Shown here one piece after another: positions 49,635 to 62,590 of a stretch of 64,000 nucleotides of DNA. The DNA is from Nicotiana tabacum (lineage: Eukaryota; Streptophyta; Magnoliopsida; Solanales; Solanaceae). The notes beneath the pieces are model-generated. The model did no database searches, had not been told where the DNA came from, and was given only the letters and a program-made list of their open reading frames with translations. The DNA lies in NCBI RefSeq assembly GCF_000715075.1, contig NC_134081.1:69184153-69248152 (forward strand), read 5' to 3'. Both the position numbers and the translations under genes were made by a program. Position 1 is the stretch's first letter. Each line of letters begins with the position of its first letter.

Positions 49635-49950
49635 TTCGCACCTGCGAAAAGGGAGTCACAGGTGTGGGGCCGCTGGTGCGCATGGGAATTCGAAGGTGCA
49701 AGAAGTGATGGGCTAGGTAGGATGCGCAGGTGCGAGAAGGCTCTCGCATTTGCAAGCCTGCAGGTGCGAGATCTGGGGCGCAGATGCGGAAGGAAGGAAA
49801 AAGGCTGGCTTCGCAGATGCGGCATGTCACGTCCAAGTGCGACAGGTTGGCTGCAGATGCGAAACCTGGGCTCATAAGTGAGTTCCACACCTGTGATGGA
49901 TTTTTATGCAGGTGCGGTTGTGCAGAAGCGAGAAAGGGTCCGCAAGTGCG
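49635..49950 (+). promoter_or_regulatory. GCGCAGGTGCGA palindrome array upstream of TATA box
   Basis: Words such as CGCAGGTGCGA, CGCAGATGCGG and CGCATTTGC occur about every 20-30 bp. They end 20 bp before TATAAAAG at 49970, which is the clearest array-promoter pairing in the window. Confidence 0.65.
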
Positions 49951-50919
49951 GAACCCCTGGGGTAGAACCTATAAAAGTAACCCTTCGCGAATTTTTGCCC
50001 CTTTTCCACCATTGTTGTAACTGTTTTGAGCTTTGGGGCAGTTTTTTTCAAGGGAGAATCACGAGACATCAGTGAGGTAAGTCGCTTGGGTTTATTTACA
50101 CGCGTTTATGATGTTTTTCCACTGATTAGCCATGAAATTAGTAGGGATTTAGAGTGAAATTGAGGGAGTTAGGGTTTGAGTTTTGGAGAGTTTTAAGTGA
50201 GGATTTGAAGGACCAAACGGAGTCCGATTTTGAAGAATTTTATATGGTTAGAATCGGGTGAGGACGAGGTTTGTTATTCTACCATTTTTGACTGATTTCG
50301 AGACATGGGCCCGGGGGCCGGGTTTTGGCCGATTTCGGAATTTTGGCCTATTTATGTAGTTTTTATTGTGGAATTTGATTCTTTAGCTTATGTTGATAGT
50401 AGTATTCTGATTTTGGTTAGATTCAGAGCTTTTGAAGACCGAGTCCAAAGACGAGGGCATCCCGGAGTAGGAATTTATGCTGTTAAGGTAAGTAACAGTT
50501 TTAACTCTGTCTTTGAGTGTATAAACCCGGAGATTTGACATCACGTTATTGTTTGGAAGTGATACCCATGCTAGGTGATGGGCATGTGGATGTGCACCGC
50601 GAGAGATTGAGACTTGGTCTGTCCCGTGAGACTGTGAGGCCTAATGGCTATTATCTGTGGTTATGTGTTTATTTGTTGTTGAACGTGTTTTCCTTCATGT
50701 TAGAGATCATGCTTAGGCTTTTATTCATGCTCACATTATTTTCACTCAGTCATAGATATTATTGTAAATGTTTACCTCAGTCCCTATTATTTTGCTGATA
50801 TGCTGTGATACTTGGCATGGGCTGTGTTTCCCTTATTTGTTGTTGATGGTGAGGCTAGAGAGGTACATGACTGAGTAAGGCCGAGGGCCTGTTGTGAGAT
50901 ATTTGATTGAGGCACGTGA

Positions 50920-51080
50920 GTTGTCTGTGCAGCACGTGAGTTGTCCGTGCGGATCCAGGTATTGATACCATAGTGCATGAGTTGTCCGCATAGCACGTGA
51001 GTTGACCGTGCGGATCCAGGGATTGATATTATGGCAAGTGAGTTGTCCGTGCAGCACGTGAGTTGTCCGTGCTTAGCGTT
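50920..51080 (+). repeat. GCACGTGAGTTGTCCGTGC tandem array
   Basis: Six units in pairs are separated by ggatccaggtattgata-type spacers, about 0.9 kb downstream of the TATA box. GCAC/GTGC ends are present in most units. Confidence 0.85.
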
Positions 51081-51790
51081 TGGGCTTTAGGAGCCCCTCC
51101 GGAGTCTGTACACCCCCAGTGAGTGCATGTACCTATTGAGTGTTGAGTGTTGAGTGCTGAGAGCGAGTGCCGAGAGCCGAGAGCCGAGAGCCGAGTGCTG
51201 AGTGATGGCGTGACATTGCTGTGAGGATTCATTGCTTTTGCTGTTGCTGCATTTACCTCTACCTGTTTATTCATGTTTATTGTAAATTGTGAAAATAAAT
51301 AATTGGGCTGTTTTGCTTAGCTTGTCACCACTACTCAGTTCCTTAGTTATTTCTGTTACTACTGAGTCGGTTGTACTCATACTACACCCTACACTTTATG
51401 TGCAGATCCAGGTGAGTTAGAGCGCGGTGATCGTTGAGTTCAGGTCGGCTATCGTTGGAGACTGCAAGGTAGCTGCTAGCGTCAGCAGGACCTTGTTACT
51501 CCTTTTATCATTTCTTCTTTTGGACTGTATTGACAGTTAGACAGTTTTATTTCTTAGTTCATAGATTTAGACGCTCATGACTTAGTGACACCCCGATGTT
51601 TGGGGCTCATTTTTGTATTTTCTATAATTATATTTAGAGTTGATTTAGTTCATGAAAAATTCAAATGTTGGAAATGTTTTTATTAAATTCTTAAAATCGA
51701 TTTAGTAGTAATAATTTGGGAAATAGGCTTGTCTTGTAACACGATAGGTGCCATCATGACCATGGTTAGATTTTGGGTCGTGATAAGTAC

Positions 51791-54349
51791 ACCAGGATGT
51801 CATCAATGAATATAACAACGAATGAGTCCAAATAGGGCTGGAATAAACTATTCATCAAATGCATGAACGCTGCTGGGGCATTGGTCAGCCCAAAAGACAT
51901 CACTAAGAACTCATAATGGCCATATCAGGTCTTGAAAATGTCTTAAGAATATCTAAATCCCGAATCTTCAGCTGGTGATAACCGGACCTCAAATCAATCT
52001 TGGAGAATACCCTCGCTCATCAATACAAGGTAAAGGATACTTGTTCTTGACCGTGACCTTGTTCAACTGCCTATAATCAATACACAGTCTTATGGAACCA
52101 TCCTTCTTTTTATAAATAGAACCGGTGCACCCCAAGGTGACACACTAGGCCGAATAAACCCCTCATCAAGGAGTTTCTGAAGCTTTTCTTTCAATTACTT
52201 CAACTCCGCTGGTGCCATACGATACGATGGAATAGAAATGGGCTGAGTGCCCGACACCAAATCAATACCGAAGTCAATATCCCTGTCAAGCGGCATGCCC
52301 GACAGGTCTGCAGGAAACACATCCAGAAAATCACGTACGACCGGAACAGAATCAATGACAGGAGTCTTTGCGCTAACATCCCTCACAAAAGCCAAATAAG
52401 ATAGGCAACCCTTCTCAACCATACGCTGAGCCTTCAAATATGAAATCACCCTACTTGGTACATAGCTAACGTCACCGTCTTAGCCAACGTCACCGTCTTA
52501 GTGCGACAATCTAGAACAACATGACATGGAGATAACCAATCCATACCCAATATCACATCAAAGTCGACTATTCTGAGCAGCAAAAAGTCCACTTGGGTCT
52601 CTAGACCCCCAATAGTCACCACCCATGACCGATATACGCGGTCCACAACAATAGTATCGCCCACAGGAGTAGATACATGAACATATGAAACTAAAGACTC
52701 ACGAGGCAAATCCAGAAAATGGGAGAAATACAAGGAAACATATGAATACGTCGAGCCGGGGTCAAATAATACTGAGGCATCTCTGTGACAAACTGAGACA
52801 ATACCTATAATCACGGCATCTAAAGCAATGGTATCTGGTCTGGCAGGGAGGGCATAGAAATGGGCCTGGCAACCCCCTGATCTGCCTCCCCCTCTAGGGC
52901 GACCCCTAGCTGACTAACATCCACCCCGAGCTGACTGGGCGGGTGGTGAAGTACCTGGTGCTAAAGTCGGAGGCTGACTTTTCTGTTGAGATAGACCTCC
53001 ATGACAACAAGGATAATGCCTCCACATATGCCTAAACTCCTCACACTCAAAATAACTCTGTGGTGCTGGTGGCAGAACTGAAGGGAACCCCTAGCACCGG
53101 GATAACTGGTAGAAGAACCTGGCATGGAAGAGCCCTGAACAGGTGGAGCACGGGATGAACTCTGAGCTGGAAGGGCACTAAGTGATAAGTGGCCCTGATG
53201 AGAACTATGAGAACCATGGCCAGATGATGTACCACGGTGAAATGGCCGAGCTGACTGAGCCTGCCTGACATGACGACCTCTACCGTGCTGAAACTGAACC
53301 CCAAAAGGAGCACCGCTGAATCCACCCTGACCACAAGGCCTCTTGGCCTCCCTATCAACCCTCTCCTAACCGCAAACCATCTCAATCTACCGACCAATGT
53401 CGACAACCTCATCAAAAGTAGCACCCGAAACCATCTCTCTGGTCATGAGCAACTGTAGCTGATAAGTGAGACCATCAATAAACCTCATGATCCTCTCCCT
53501 GTCCATGGGAACCAACCAGATAGCATGACGGGCCAACTCAGAGAACCGCATCTCATACTGTGTCACAGACATATCACCCTAGCGAATCCGCTTAAACTAT
53601 CAGCGCAGCTCCTCTCTGCGGGATTGAGGCACGAACTTCTCCAAAAAGACCACAGAGAACTGCTGCCAAGTAAGGGGTGCTGCGCCAACAGGCCTACGCC
53701 TCTCGTAAGTCTCCCACCATCTGAGTGCAGCCCCGGAAAACTGAAAAGTAGTGAAGGAGACCCCACAAGTCTTCAGAATACCAGCAGTACGGAGTATCCT
53801 CTGACACCTATCCAAAAGGTCCTAAGCATCCTCTCTCTCTATGCCACTGAAAGGTGGTGGCTAGAGTCTCCCAAACCTCTCCAACCTACGCTGATCATCC
53901 TCAGGCATAGCATGAACTACATAATCCTGAGAAACTGCAACCGGCTGGGCTGGTGGTGCCCCCGGTGTCTAGAGTCCCTGAACAACCTGCTCGGGTGTGC
54001 GAGCGACGAAAGTCTAAGTGCCTGTGCCTCCCTCATCCTCAGAAGTGGCTGCGGCCGTCGAGATAGAGACCGCATGAGCAAGGCCAGTATACGCTGTCAT
54101 AATCTGAGCTAGGGCCTCCTGAAGGCCTGCAATCACAATAGGCACATGTGGTGTATGAGCTGGTGCATCAACAACTGGAACCTGGTCCTGACCTGGGACA
54201 ACTGGTGGATCTGTAGGTACTGCCCCAGCTGCTATACGGGCAGCACCTCTACCCCTACCACGGCCTCTACCGTGGCCCCGGCCTCTCACGGCCCTGGATG
54301 GTGGTACTGGTAGCTGGCCCTCTTGACCGGTAGCACGAGTCCTCACCAT
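51791..54349 (-). pseudogene. Chromovirus gag, protease and RT first half
   Basis: Minus strand from 54349: an MVRTRATGQ start with a GRGRGRGRG tract, gag core about 53815-53390 (FEKFVPQSRREELR, YEMRFSELARHA), then a degenerate zinc knuckle near 53040 (first Cys of CCHC is Tyr). The aspartic protease lies at 52814-52446 (LFDPGSTYSYVS, DFDVILGMDWL, with a short in-frame repeat of TVTLAK). The RT N-terminal half at 52449-51791 ends at FIDDILVY where the solo LTR entered. Several frameshifts are present. The PBS (minus strand TGGTATCAAAGC) is at 54470-54481. Confidence 0.92.
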
Positions 54350-55139
54350 CTGTGAAAGAATGAAACAACATATGTTTAGTCACTAAAATCAACATATTCG
54401 CACGACAAGAATTCAAGAATGTGGAGTTTCCTAAAGGTTCTCATGACTCGTGAGACCTATGTAATCTAGGCTTTGATACCAATCTGTCACGACCCAAATA
54501 CCTAACCTATCTTGATGGCGCCTATCATGGTACTAGGCAAGCCGACTCATTCCAAAACCAACTGATATTTTCATTTCAAGGATAATTTCAAGGCTATTTA
54601 GCGTAAAAACCTTCGTTAAGGAGCTCAAATAAAAATAAAAGTGCGGAAAAGAAAAGTGCGACATCGGGGTATCACTAGTCATGAGCATCTACTACAATCT
54701 GACTAACAATATCAAGGCTAACTCAGCCTGAAAAATAGCTAAGTACAACTAAAGGAAGATAAGAGGAAGAAGAGCAGGGGCTGCGATCGCCAAGAAGCTA
54801 CCTTGCTATCTCCGAGGAAAATCTGCAACAAAATAATCAACAACCGCTACCGTTTCCAGCTACACCTGGATCTGCACACAAGGTGCAGGGAATAATGTGA
54901 GTATGCCAACTCAGTAAGTAACAACAATAAATAAAGACTGAGCAGTAGTGACGAGCAATAAAGCATATAAAGTTCATATCATGAAATCTCGGTAAAAATA
55001 CAACATGCTTTAAAATCAGTGTTTCAACTAAATCATCTCGTTTAAAACCCAATCCCAGTAAAAATCATTTAAAGATATTTTTCAACAGTTTCAAACAGAG
55101 AAAAAATGCACAGGTGAGCAAAAATGATGAAATCATAAA

Positions 55140-55290
55140 CAGCCTCTCGGGCAAAGCATCACTCATATACAGCCCCTTGGGCAAACCTCACAGTCACTCG
55201 TGCCACTCAGGCATACCTCACAATCACTCTTGCCACTCGTGCATACCTCACAATCACTCATGCCTCATAGTCAATCAGCACTCGACACTC
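55140..55290 (-). repeat. Tandem units with GCC/GGC cores in 5' LTR
   Basis: Homologous to 44225-44415 but with fewer units, showing copy-number change between the two LTRs of one element. Confidence 0.75.
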
Positions 55291-56449
55291 GACACTCACA
55301 CTCAGTAGGTACCTGCGCTCACTGGGGGGTGCGTACTGACTCCGGAGGGGCTCCTTCAGACCAAGTACTATATCAAGCCAAATCATGGCATAAATCACTC
55401 AGGCCCTTGACCTATATCAAACATGCTGCGTTGTGAATCCCGATCCCATAAATATCCTCACAAATCAGGCCCTCGGCCTCACTCATTCATAAACCTCGCA
55501 AGCCACTCGGGCATTTCAGTAAAAATAGGGCATTCGACTGAAAACAACATTTATATGCATCAAAATAGAGTCATAAAACTGATTTATGTAGTAAACAAGT
55601 ATAACCATGACTGAGTATAGATTTTCAATCAAAAACAGTAAGAGGATAGTAAGAAAAGGTCCCTAAGGATCTAAACAGCATTGGCACAAGGCCAAAACAT
55701 GGCATTCAACCCAATTTACATAAACTCTTTCTAAAACATATAAGTATCATATAATTTCAACAAAATATGCAACTTTACAGTTGTTATGGGATGGACCAAG
55801 TCAAAATCCCCAATAGTGCACGCCCACACGCCCGTCACTTAGCATGTGTGTCACCTCAAAATAGTAGAATGATACGAAATCTGGGGTTTCATACCCTCAG
55901 GACTAGATTTACAATCGTTACTTACCTCTAACCGGTCAAATATCTACCCCGCAATGCTCTTGCCTCTCGACTCGGCCTCCAAATGCTCCGAATCTGTTCA
56001 CAATCAGTACAATACCATCAATATACGCTAATGGAATGAATTCCACAAGAAAAACTATCAAATTAGCCCAAAAACCTGAAATTGGCTCAAACCCGCCCCC
56101 CGGGCCCACGTCTCAAAATCCGACAAAATTTAAAAAACTAGAAAGCCCATTCACTCACGACTCCATACATACAAAATTTATCAAAATCCGACATCGTTTG
56201 GTCCCTCAAATTCTTAAATTAAACTCTTAAAAATCCCAAGCCCTAACCCCTCATTTTCACTAACTACATGATTAAACAATCGGAAATTACAATATATATA
56301 GTATTAATGCTCAAGCAACTTACCTCACTGATATCCCTTGAATCACCTTTCAAACATCACTCCAAAAGCTCCAAAAACCGACTTGAAAATGGTGGAAATG
56401 AACCAAATTCGCGAAGGGTTCTATTCATGGTTTTTTCCCAGGCTTTTTC

Positions 56450-56775
56450 GCACATGCGGACCATTTCTCGCTTCTGCGCAACCGCACCTACGAAAAAATC
56501 CATCACAGGTGCGGAATTCACTTATGAGCCCAGGTTCCGCATCTGCGGCCAACCTGTCGCACCTGCGCTTACGCACCTGCTCGTACTACACTGCATCTGC
56601 GAAGCCAGCCTTCTTCCTTCCTTCCACATCTATGCCCCCGGTCTCGCACCTGCGGGCTCGCCGATGTGATAGCCTTCTCGCACCTGCGCATCCCGCCTAG
56701 CCCAGTACTTCCCGCACCTGCGAACCCCCATGCGCACCAGCGGCCTCGCACCTGCGACTCCCTTTCCACAGGTGC
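56450..56775 (-). promoter_or_regulatory. CGCACCTGCG palindrome array in 5' LTR
   Basis: Homologous to 45548-45865, with some words decayed at CpG (CCACATCTATG, CCGATGTGAT). Confidence 0.6.
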
Positions 56776-57475
56776 AGAAATATCAGTAGCAACAACTTCA
56801 GCTTCATTTTCCAACTTCGACAAATCCGTTAACAACCCAGAATCACCCCGACGCCCTCGGGACCTCAACAAAAAATTCCAATAAGTCATATATCAACATA
56901 CAAACTTAGTCAAACCTTCAAATCACTCAAAACAACATCAAAACACCAAATTACCCTCGGATTCAAGCCTAAGAACTTCTAAATTTTCAAATTCGGCAAC
57001 TGATGCCGAAACCAACCAAACTAGGTCCGAATGACCTCAAATATTGTACACACGTCACAAATGACACTACGAATCTACTCCAACTTTCGAAATTCCATTT
57101 CGACCCCGAAATCAAATTTTCCATTGCCGACCGAAATCGCCAAATTTCCAACTTTCGCCAATTCAAGCCTAATTCCACTCCGGACCTCCAAATCACATTC
57201 CAAATGTGCTCCTAAGTCCAAAATCACCTAACGAAACTAATGGATCCATCAGAATTGAAATCCGATATTGTTTACATATAAGTCAATATCCAGTTGACTT
57301 TTCCAACTTAAGGTTCTGAATAAGAGACTGCGTGTCTCATTCTACTCCGAAATCACTCCAGACCCGAACCACCAACCCGATACAACACAATACGGCTAAA
57401 TAACACATAAAGAAATAGAAATGGGGGAAACTGTGCTATGACTCTCGAAATGACCGGCCGTGTCGTTACATTATG

Positions 57476-59256
57476 CTTGTCACCTGATGGCATAATAGAT
57501 GTGGTGTATCATGCAGGATTAGGATTTTACATGTACAAGTTGGCAGTTCACTGTTGAAAGGAAGATCACGAATTTTGGATAGAGTGGTCAATTTCAGATA
57601 ATTAGATGAATGCTATAACTGCTAGGTAATCCCTGAGAAGGGTGCGCATTTCAAACGGCGCATTGTGTTTTGACTTTCGGTTGTTCATTGGTATTGTAGT
57701 ACTCACCTAGTTAATAGACTGTTGATATTCAAATTATCGCTATGTGGCACAGAAGAATTATGAAAGTATTCCTTATGGGAAGATCGTGAATGGAAGATGT
57801 GTTAGTCATTCTAGTGCTGGAGTTGGGATCAGTTAGAGTGATTCATGTGTTTGATGAATTTGGAGACTGGGAGTTCTCAGAAGTATATTGTTTCGGGTTG
57901 CGACCTATTTGAGGTGACTATTTAATTTAAAACTCGATGGAGGCATGGGTGGCGTTAATTATTTGTGATAGCTATGCGCTATGCGTGCGCATATATGTGA
58001 GGTTTGAGCTCATGTGAAGGCATTAGGGCAAGTATTCATACTCGGAAGAATGCTTAGGTTATAATATGCCTAGAGTTGACCGTTAAGTGTAAATTTATAA
58101 TATTTCCCTTATTCGTTCCTTTTTTGAGAACTATCTGGGCTATACTTGAGGTTACAAAGAAGACGATTCCCTGAATAAACGGGGTAGTTACTATTTCTGC
58201 GTTAATTTGCCGATTTGAAGTGTGATAGCAGACTTTGTACATGCTTACGCTATGGCGTGTTATTTATACCAGTCCAGGGGCCTGAGAATCTTATTTCATT
58301 ATCATATACATTTGTACTTGTTTAATTGCTCCTGTATGATATGTTGGGACTGGAGGTTTGTGACCATGCTGGGCGATTCATATTATTGGCACGTGAGTTG
58401 TCCATGCCGTGTGAGGGAATTCTATTTCTATGATAATTTATCTGATTCATTAATTTCCCACCTCTACAATTGTGCACATATGCCTACGGTTATCCTCTTC
58501 ACGAAATTTGAGGAGTTGGTTGCAACATTGTGGTAGTGGTGGTGCTTGTCGAACTTGCAATACGGTTCTCTTCCTTGAGACATTTCCCTTATTTGGGTAC
58601 ACAGATTGCGTAGTTGTGACTTGAGTTATATTGATGTGACGTGTATGTGGGATAGTTATGTTTAATAAAATAAGGTCATTGGACCTAGAATGGGTACTAT
58701 CAGGTTTGATTACAGTATATTCTGGAGGATAATATTGAAAGTCTGCTTAGAAGGTGATTATGGTTCTGGTCGGGGCGAGAGGGAGCTCTGTGGCTAGTTG
58801 ATTTGATGAGTGGTTACGAGATTTGATTGTTTCTTTCATCATTGGTAGTGTACGAAGGTTTTGGAATGAGGTTTTGTTGAATGCAGGGTGTTATACTAGT
58901 ACTTGGTTGGTTTTGAGTAGTTACTGTGATCAGAAATGGTGTTACGAGTATGCGAGTTGTGTAGTATGTTATGCAATTGTATCTAGGATTATGGTTATGG
59001 CCGGGTACAGCTTGTTCAGGCTATTGCAGTGGGTAGATACGAGTTTCGGGTCTTGAAAAGAATTCTGAAGGTCAAGGGTTTTGGGCTAAGGCTAAATTAA
59101 GGATTTCCAGTTGTATTGTGATGTCAGGCCTATGCGGAATAAGGTGACGTGGGATCACCCCCGGGTACGCACGTGGTAAGATGGAATAGTGATGTGGTGG
59201 CTTGGAAACAACTCCTGGCACGTTAGAGGATGAACATATGTTTAAGTGGGGGAGAA
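57476..59256 (+). mobile_element. Non-coding internal region, right part, with polypurine tract
   Basis: No gag or pol motif is present. It ends with the polypurine tract aagtgggggagaa just before the 3' LTR. Confidence 0.75.
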
Positions 59257-59969
59257 TGTAATGACCCGACCGGTTGTTTGGAGTATTATAACCCCGTTCC
59301 CCTATTTATTGCTCAATTTATGCTTTACAGTTGTTTTATGACTTGCCGAGGCAGTTGGTTCGTGACCGGAAGAAATTCGGAATGAAATGGGACACTTAGT
59401 CTCATAATTGAAAATTTAAGTTAGAAAAGTTGACCGGATGTGGACTTATGTGTCAATGACCTCGGATTTGAATTTTGATGACTCCAATAGCTCCGTATGG
59501 TAATTTTGGACTTAGGAGCATGTCCAAAAAATTATTTGGAGGTCCGTGGTGGAATTAGGCTTGAAATGCCGAAAGTTTAAATTTTGGAAAGTTTGACCGA
59601 GGGTTGACTTTTTGATATCAGGGTCGGAATCCGATTCTAAAAGTTTGGAATACCTCCATTATGTCATTTATGACTTGTGTGCAAAATATGATGTCAATCG
59701 GACGTGATTTGATAGGTTCCGGAGTCGTTTGTCGAAACTTGAAATTTCAAAGTTCATTAGGCTTGAATTGGGGCATGATTCGTGGTTTAACCATTGTTTG
59801 AGGTGATATGAGAGTTCGACTAAGTTCGTATGATATTTTAGGACTTGATGGTATGTTTGGTTGAGGTCCCGGGGGCTCGGGTGAGTTTCGGGTGGTTAAC
59901 GGATCATTTTTGGCCTTGGTGAGATTGCTGATATCTGCTGCTGCATTTTTCTGATTTTCTCTTTTGTGT

Positions 59970-60360
59970 TCATGAGTGGGCCATCGCGTTCGAGAAGAGT
60001 TTTTTCTCAGTGTGAGGTTTTGTTCTTCGCGTTCGCGAAGGGGAGGACGCGAATGCGAACGCGAAGGTATGGTCTGTGTGTGCATCGCGAACGCGTGAGT
60101 GGTGTCGCATTCGTGAAGAGGAGTGAGGCTATTGGGGAACCCAAGTCCTTGTTCTACACATTCGCGAGGTGGTGGTCGCATTCGTGAAGGTCTCAACTGG
60201 TAAAGCTTCACGTTCGCGAAGCCGTGGTCGTGTTTGCGAAGGGTAAGATTTGTAAAGCTTCACGTTCGCGAAGCCTTGGTTGCATTCGCGAAGGGTTAAA
60301 TTTGTGGGCAGTCGAGTTGTGCTTCGCGAACGCGAGGGACCTATCGCATTCGCGAAGAAG
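59970..60360 (+). promoter_or_regulatory. CGCGTTCGCG palindrome array in 3' LTR
   Basis: Homologous to 38655-39050, with several words altered at CpG (TTCGTGAAG, TTCACGTTCGCG). Confidence 0.6.
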
Positions 60361-61324
60361 AGAGGTCTGGACAGAAAGTTTAAGTCCCATTTTCCATTTT
60401 AAACGATTTGGAGCTCGGATTGAGGCGATTTTTGGGAGATATTCAGAGGAAACAACGGAGTAAGTGTTCTTAACTCAATGTTGGTTAAATTACCCGAATC
60501 CATGGTTGTTTTTATCATTTAATTAGTGAATTAAGTTGGAAAAGTTTGATAACCCTCTTGGATAAATTTGAGGATTTGAGGCCCGAATTATTATCGGAAT
60601 TTAGTAATTTTGGTATGGTTAGACTCGTGGTGGAATGGGGGTTCATATTTTATAACTTTTGTCGAGTTCCGATACGTGGGTCCCACGGGCAATTGTTGGA
60701 GTTAAAATTCGGATTTTTATGAAAAAATTATACTTTCAAATGGAATTAATTCCAATAAATTTTATTGACTGAAACAAATTATTCATGATTAGATTCGAGG
60801 CATTCGGAGGCCGATTTGCGAGGCAAAGGCATAACAGAGTAAAGAATTTCACGCTCTGAGGTAAGTAACAGTTTTAAATCTGGTTTTGAGGGTATGAAAC
60901 CACGGAATTTGGTATCATGTGATTACTTTGGAGGTGACACACATTCTAGGTGACGGGCGTGTGGGCATGCACCGAGGGGATTGTGACTTGGTCTGTCCCG
61001 TGGAAACTGTAGAGCTGAATAACTTGTTGATAGTTATGTGCTCTCTATGTGTTGTGGAAACTTGACTATAAGTCATGCTAGAAACCATGTTTAGGCTATA
61101 TGTTGGTATTGTTGGGACCCATAGAGGTCGTGCAAAATGTTGAATTATCTGCTTAAATTGTTGTTTTGTACGCAGTCACCGCTTACTTTATTATTTTATC
61201 TCAGTCTCTATTATTCATTATTGATGTATCATATCATTGTTGTTTGGGCTGATTTTATGATTGTTGAGAGACCGAGAGACTGGAGAGCTTTATGACTGAG
61301 TAAGGCCGAGGGCCTGATTGTGAG

Positions 61325-61530
61325 ATATTATACCACAACATGTGAGTTGGCCGTGCAACACGTGAGTTGGCCATGCGAATCCTTTTATTATACTCTAGCA
61401 CATGAGTTGGCCGTGCAACACGTGAGTTGGCCGTGCAGATCCTTATATTATACTATAGCACGCGAGTTGGCCGTGCGGATCTAGATATTTATATTATGGC
61501 ACGTGAGTTGTCCGTGCAGATTATAGCGCT
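61325..61530 (+). repeat. CACGTGAGTTGGCCGTGC tandem array in 3' LTR
   Basis: Homologous to 40020-40265 with a different number and arrangement of units. Confidence 0.85.
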
Positions 61531-62590
61531 TGGGCTGAAGGGGCCCCTCCGGAGTCTGTACACCCCCAGTGAGCGCGGGTACCCATTGAGTGTGAGTATT
61601 GAGGGCTGGGAGCCCAGTGAGTGATTGTTGTCCTGAGAGGCTGTATTTGCTTTCCTTTTGTTGTTGCACTTAGTTACTATCTGTCATTGTTGTGAAATTC
61701 TCTGATAGATTTTTTATCTGGATTACATGAACTTGAAATGTATAAATTGATTTGACTTAAACTGCTGGATTTGAAAGCATGTCTATTCTCTATTGGAATT
61801 ATTGAAAATGAACTATAGCTGTGTAGCTCGTCATTATATTCAGTTCATTAGTTATTGTTATTACTTGTTGAGTTGGTTGTACTCATACTATACCCTGCAC
61901 TTCGTGTGCATATTCAGTATTTCCGGACATAGCGGGTGCTAATTCTCTTGCACAGTTGATTTTTCGGAGATTCAGAGGTAGCTGCCGTGTTTCGCAGACC
62001 TTGCCTCTCCTTCCCTATCTCCTTATTTACTGCATTTGGTCTCGGACTATTATGGACTGTATTTTCCAGACTTGTATTCATATTAGATGCTCATGTACTC
62101 AGTGACACCAGGTTTGAGAGTGTTTATATATGTATTTGTGAATTTTCTTCCGCTGAATTTAATCATTTTGTTTTTAAACATAAAATATATGGGAGTTTAT
62201 TGAGATTGTCGGCTTTCCTAGTATTGAGATAGGTGCTATCACGACAGGTGAGATTTTGAGTCGTGACACTACGCTCCTTATTTACGTGATAACTTCGCTT
62301 AACTTATTTACGTGCAGAGAATGTAAATAAGCTTTTTGGGATTGCAGAGAAATTCGCTCAAACTTTGCCTGTGATCGTCCAAATTACAGAAGGTTTTCTC
62401 CTCCTTTCTCTTCCTATTTCAAACTAGAGAATTCAACTTTCTCGTCCAAATTGCACCATAAAATTACAGTAAGTTCTAAAATTTCAGATATCTCTATATG
62501 CTTTTGTATGTTTGTGTGGAATTTTATTTGGTTGGTGGAGAATAAGATGCAAGGGATTTGATATTTTTTTTCCTTTTCTGGATTGCATTG

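Larger units (their letters stand above)
48957..51785 (+). mobile_element. Solo LTR inside the RT catalytic motif
   Basis: This 2829-bp LTR from TGTAATGACC to TCGTGATA (end CA decayed to TA) is flanked by the 5-bp duplication AGTAC (48952-48956 and 51786-51790). There is no internal region, so it arose by LTR-LTR recombination after insertion. On the minus strand it separates FIDDILVY from SRSQEEHAQHL of the host RT. A TATA box (TATAAAAG, 49970-49977) follows its palindrome array. Confidence 0.96.
54485..57470 (-). mobile_element. Chromovirus 5' LTR
   Basis: This 2986-bp partner of 43593-46569 is followed on the right by TTATG (57471-57475), the matching target duplication. The two LTRs differ by an estimated few percent, so the insertion is moderately young and younger than the outer element. 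Confidence 0.95.
59257..62268 (+). mobile_element. 3' LTR of non-coding element
   Basis: This 3012-bp partner of 37951-41001 is followed by CTACG (62269-62273), the matching target duplication. Confidence 0.94.

Noticed and set aside
58054..59056. Open frames within the LARD internal region
   Set aside because: They are short, lack gag/pol motifs and lie on both strands; nothing supports coding.
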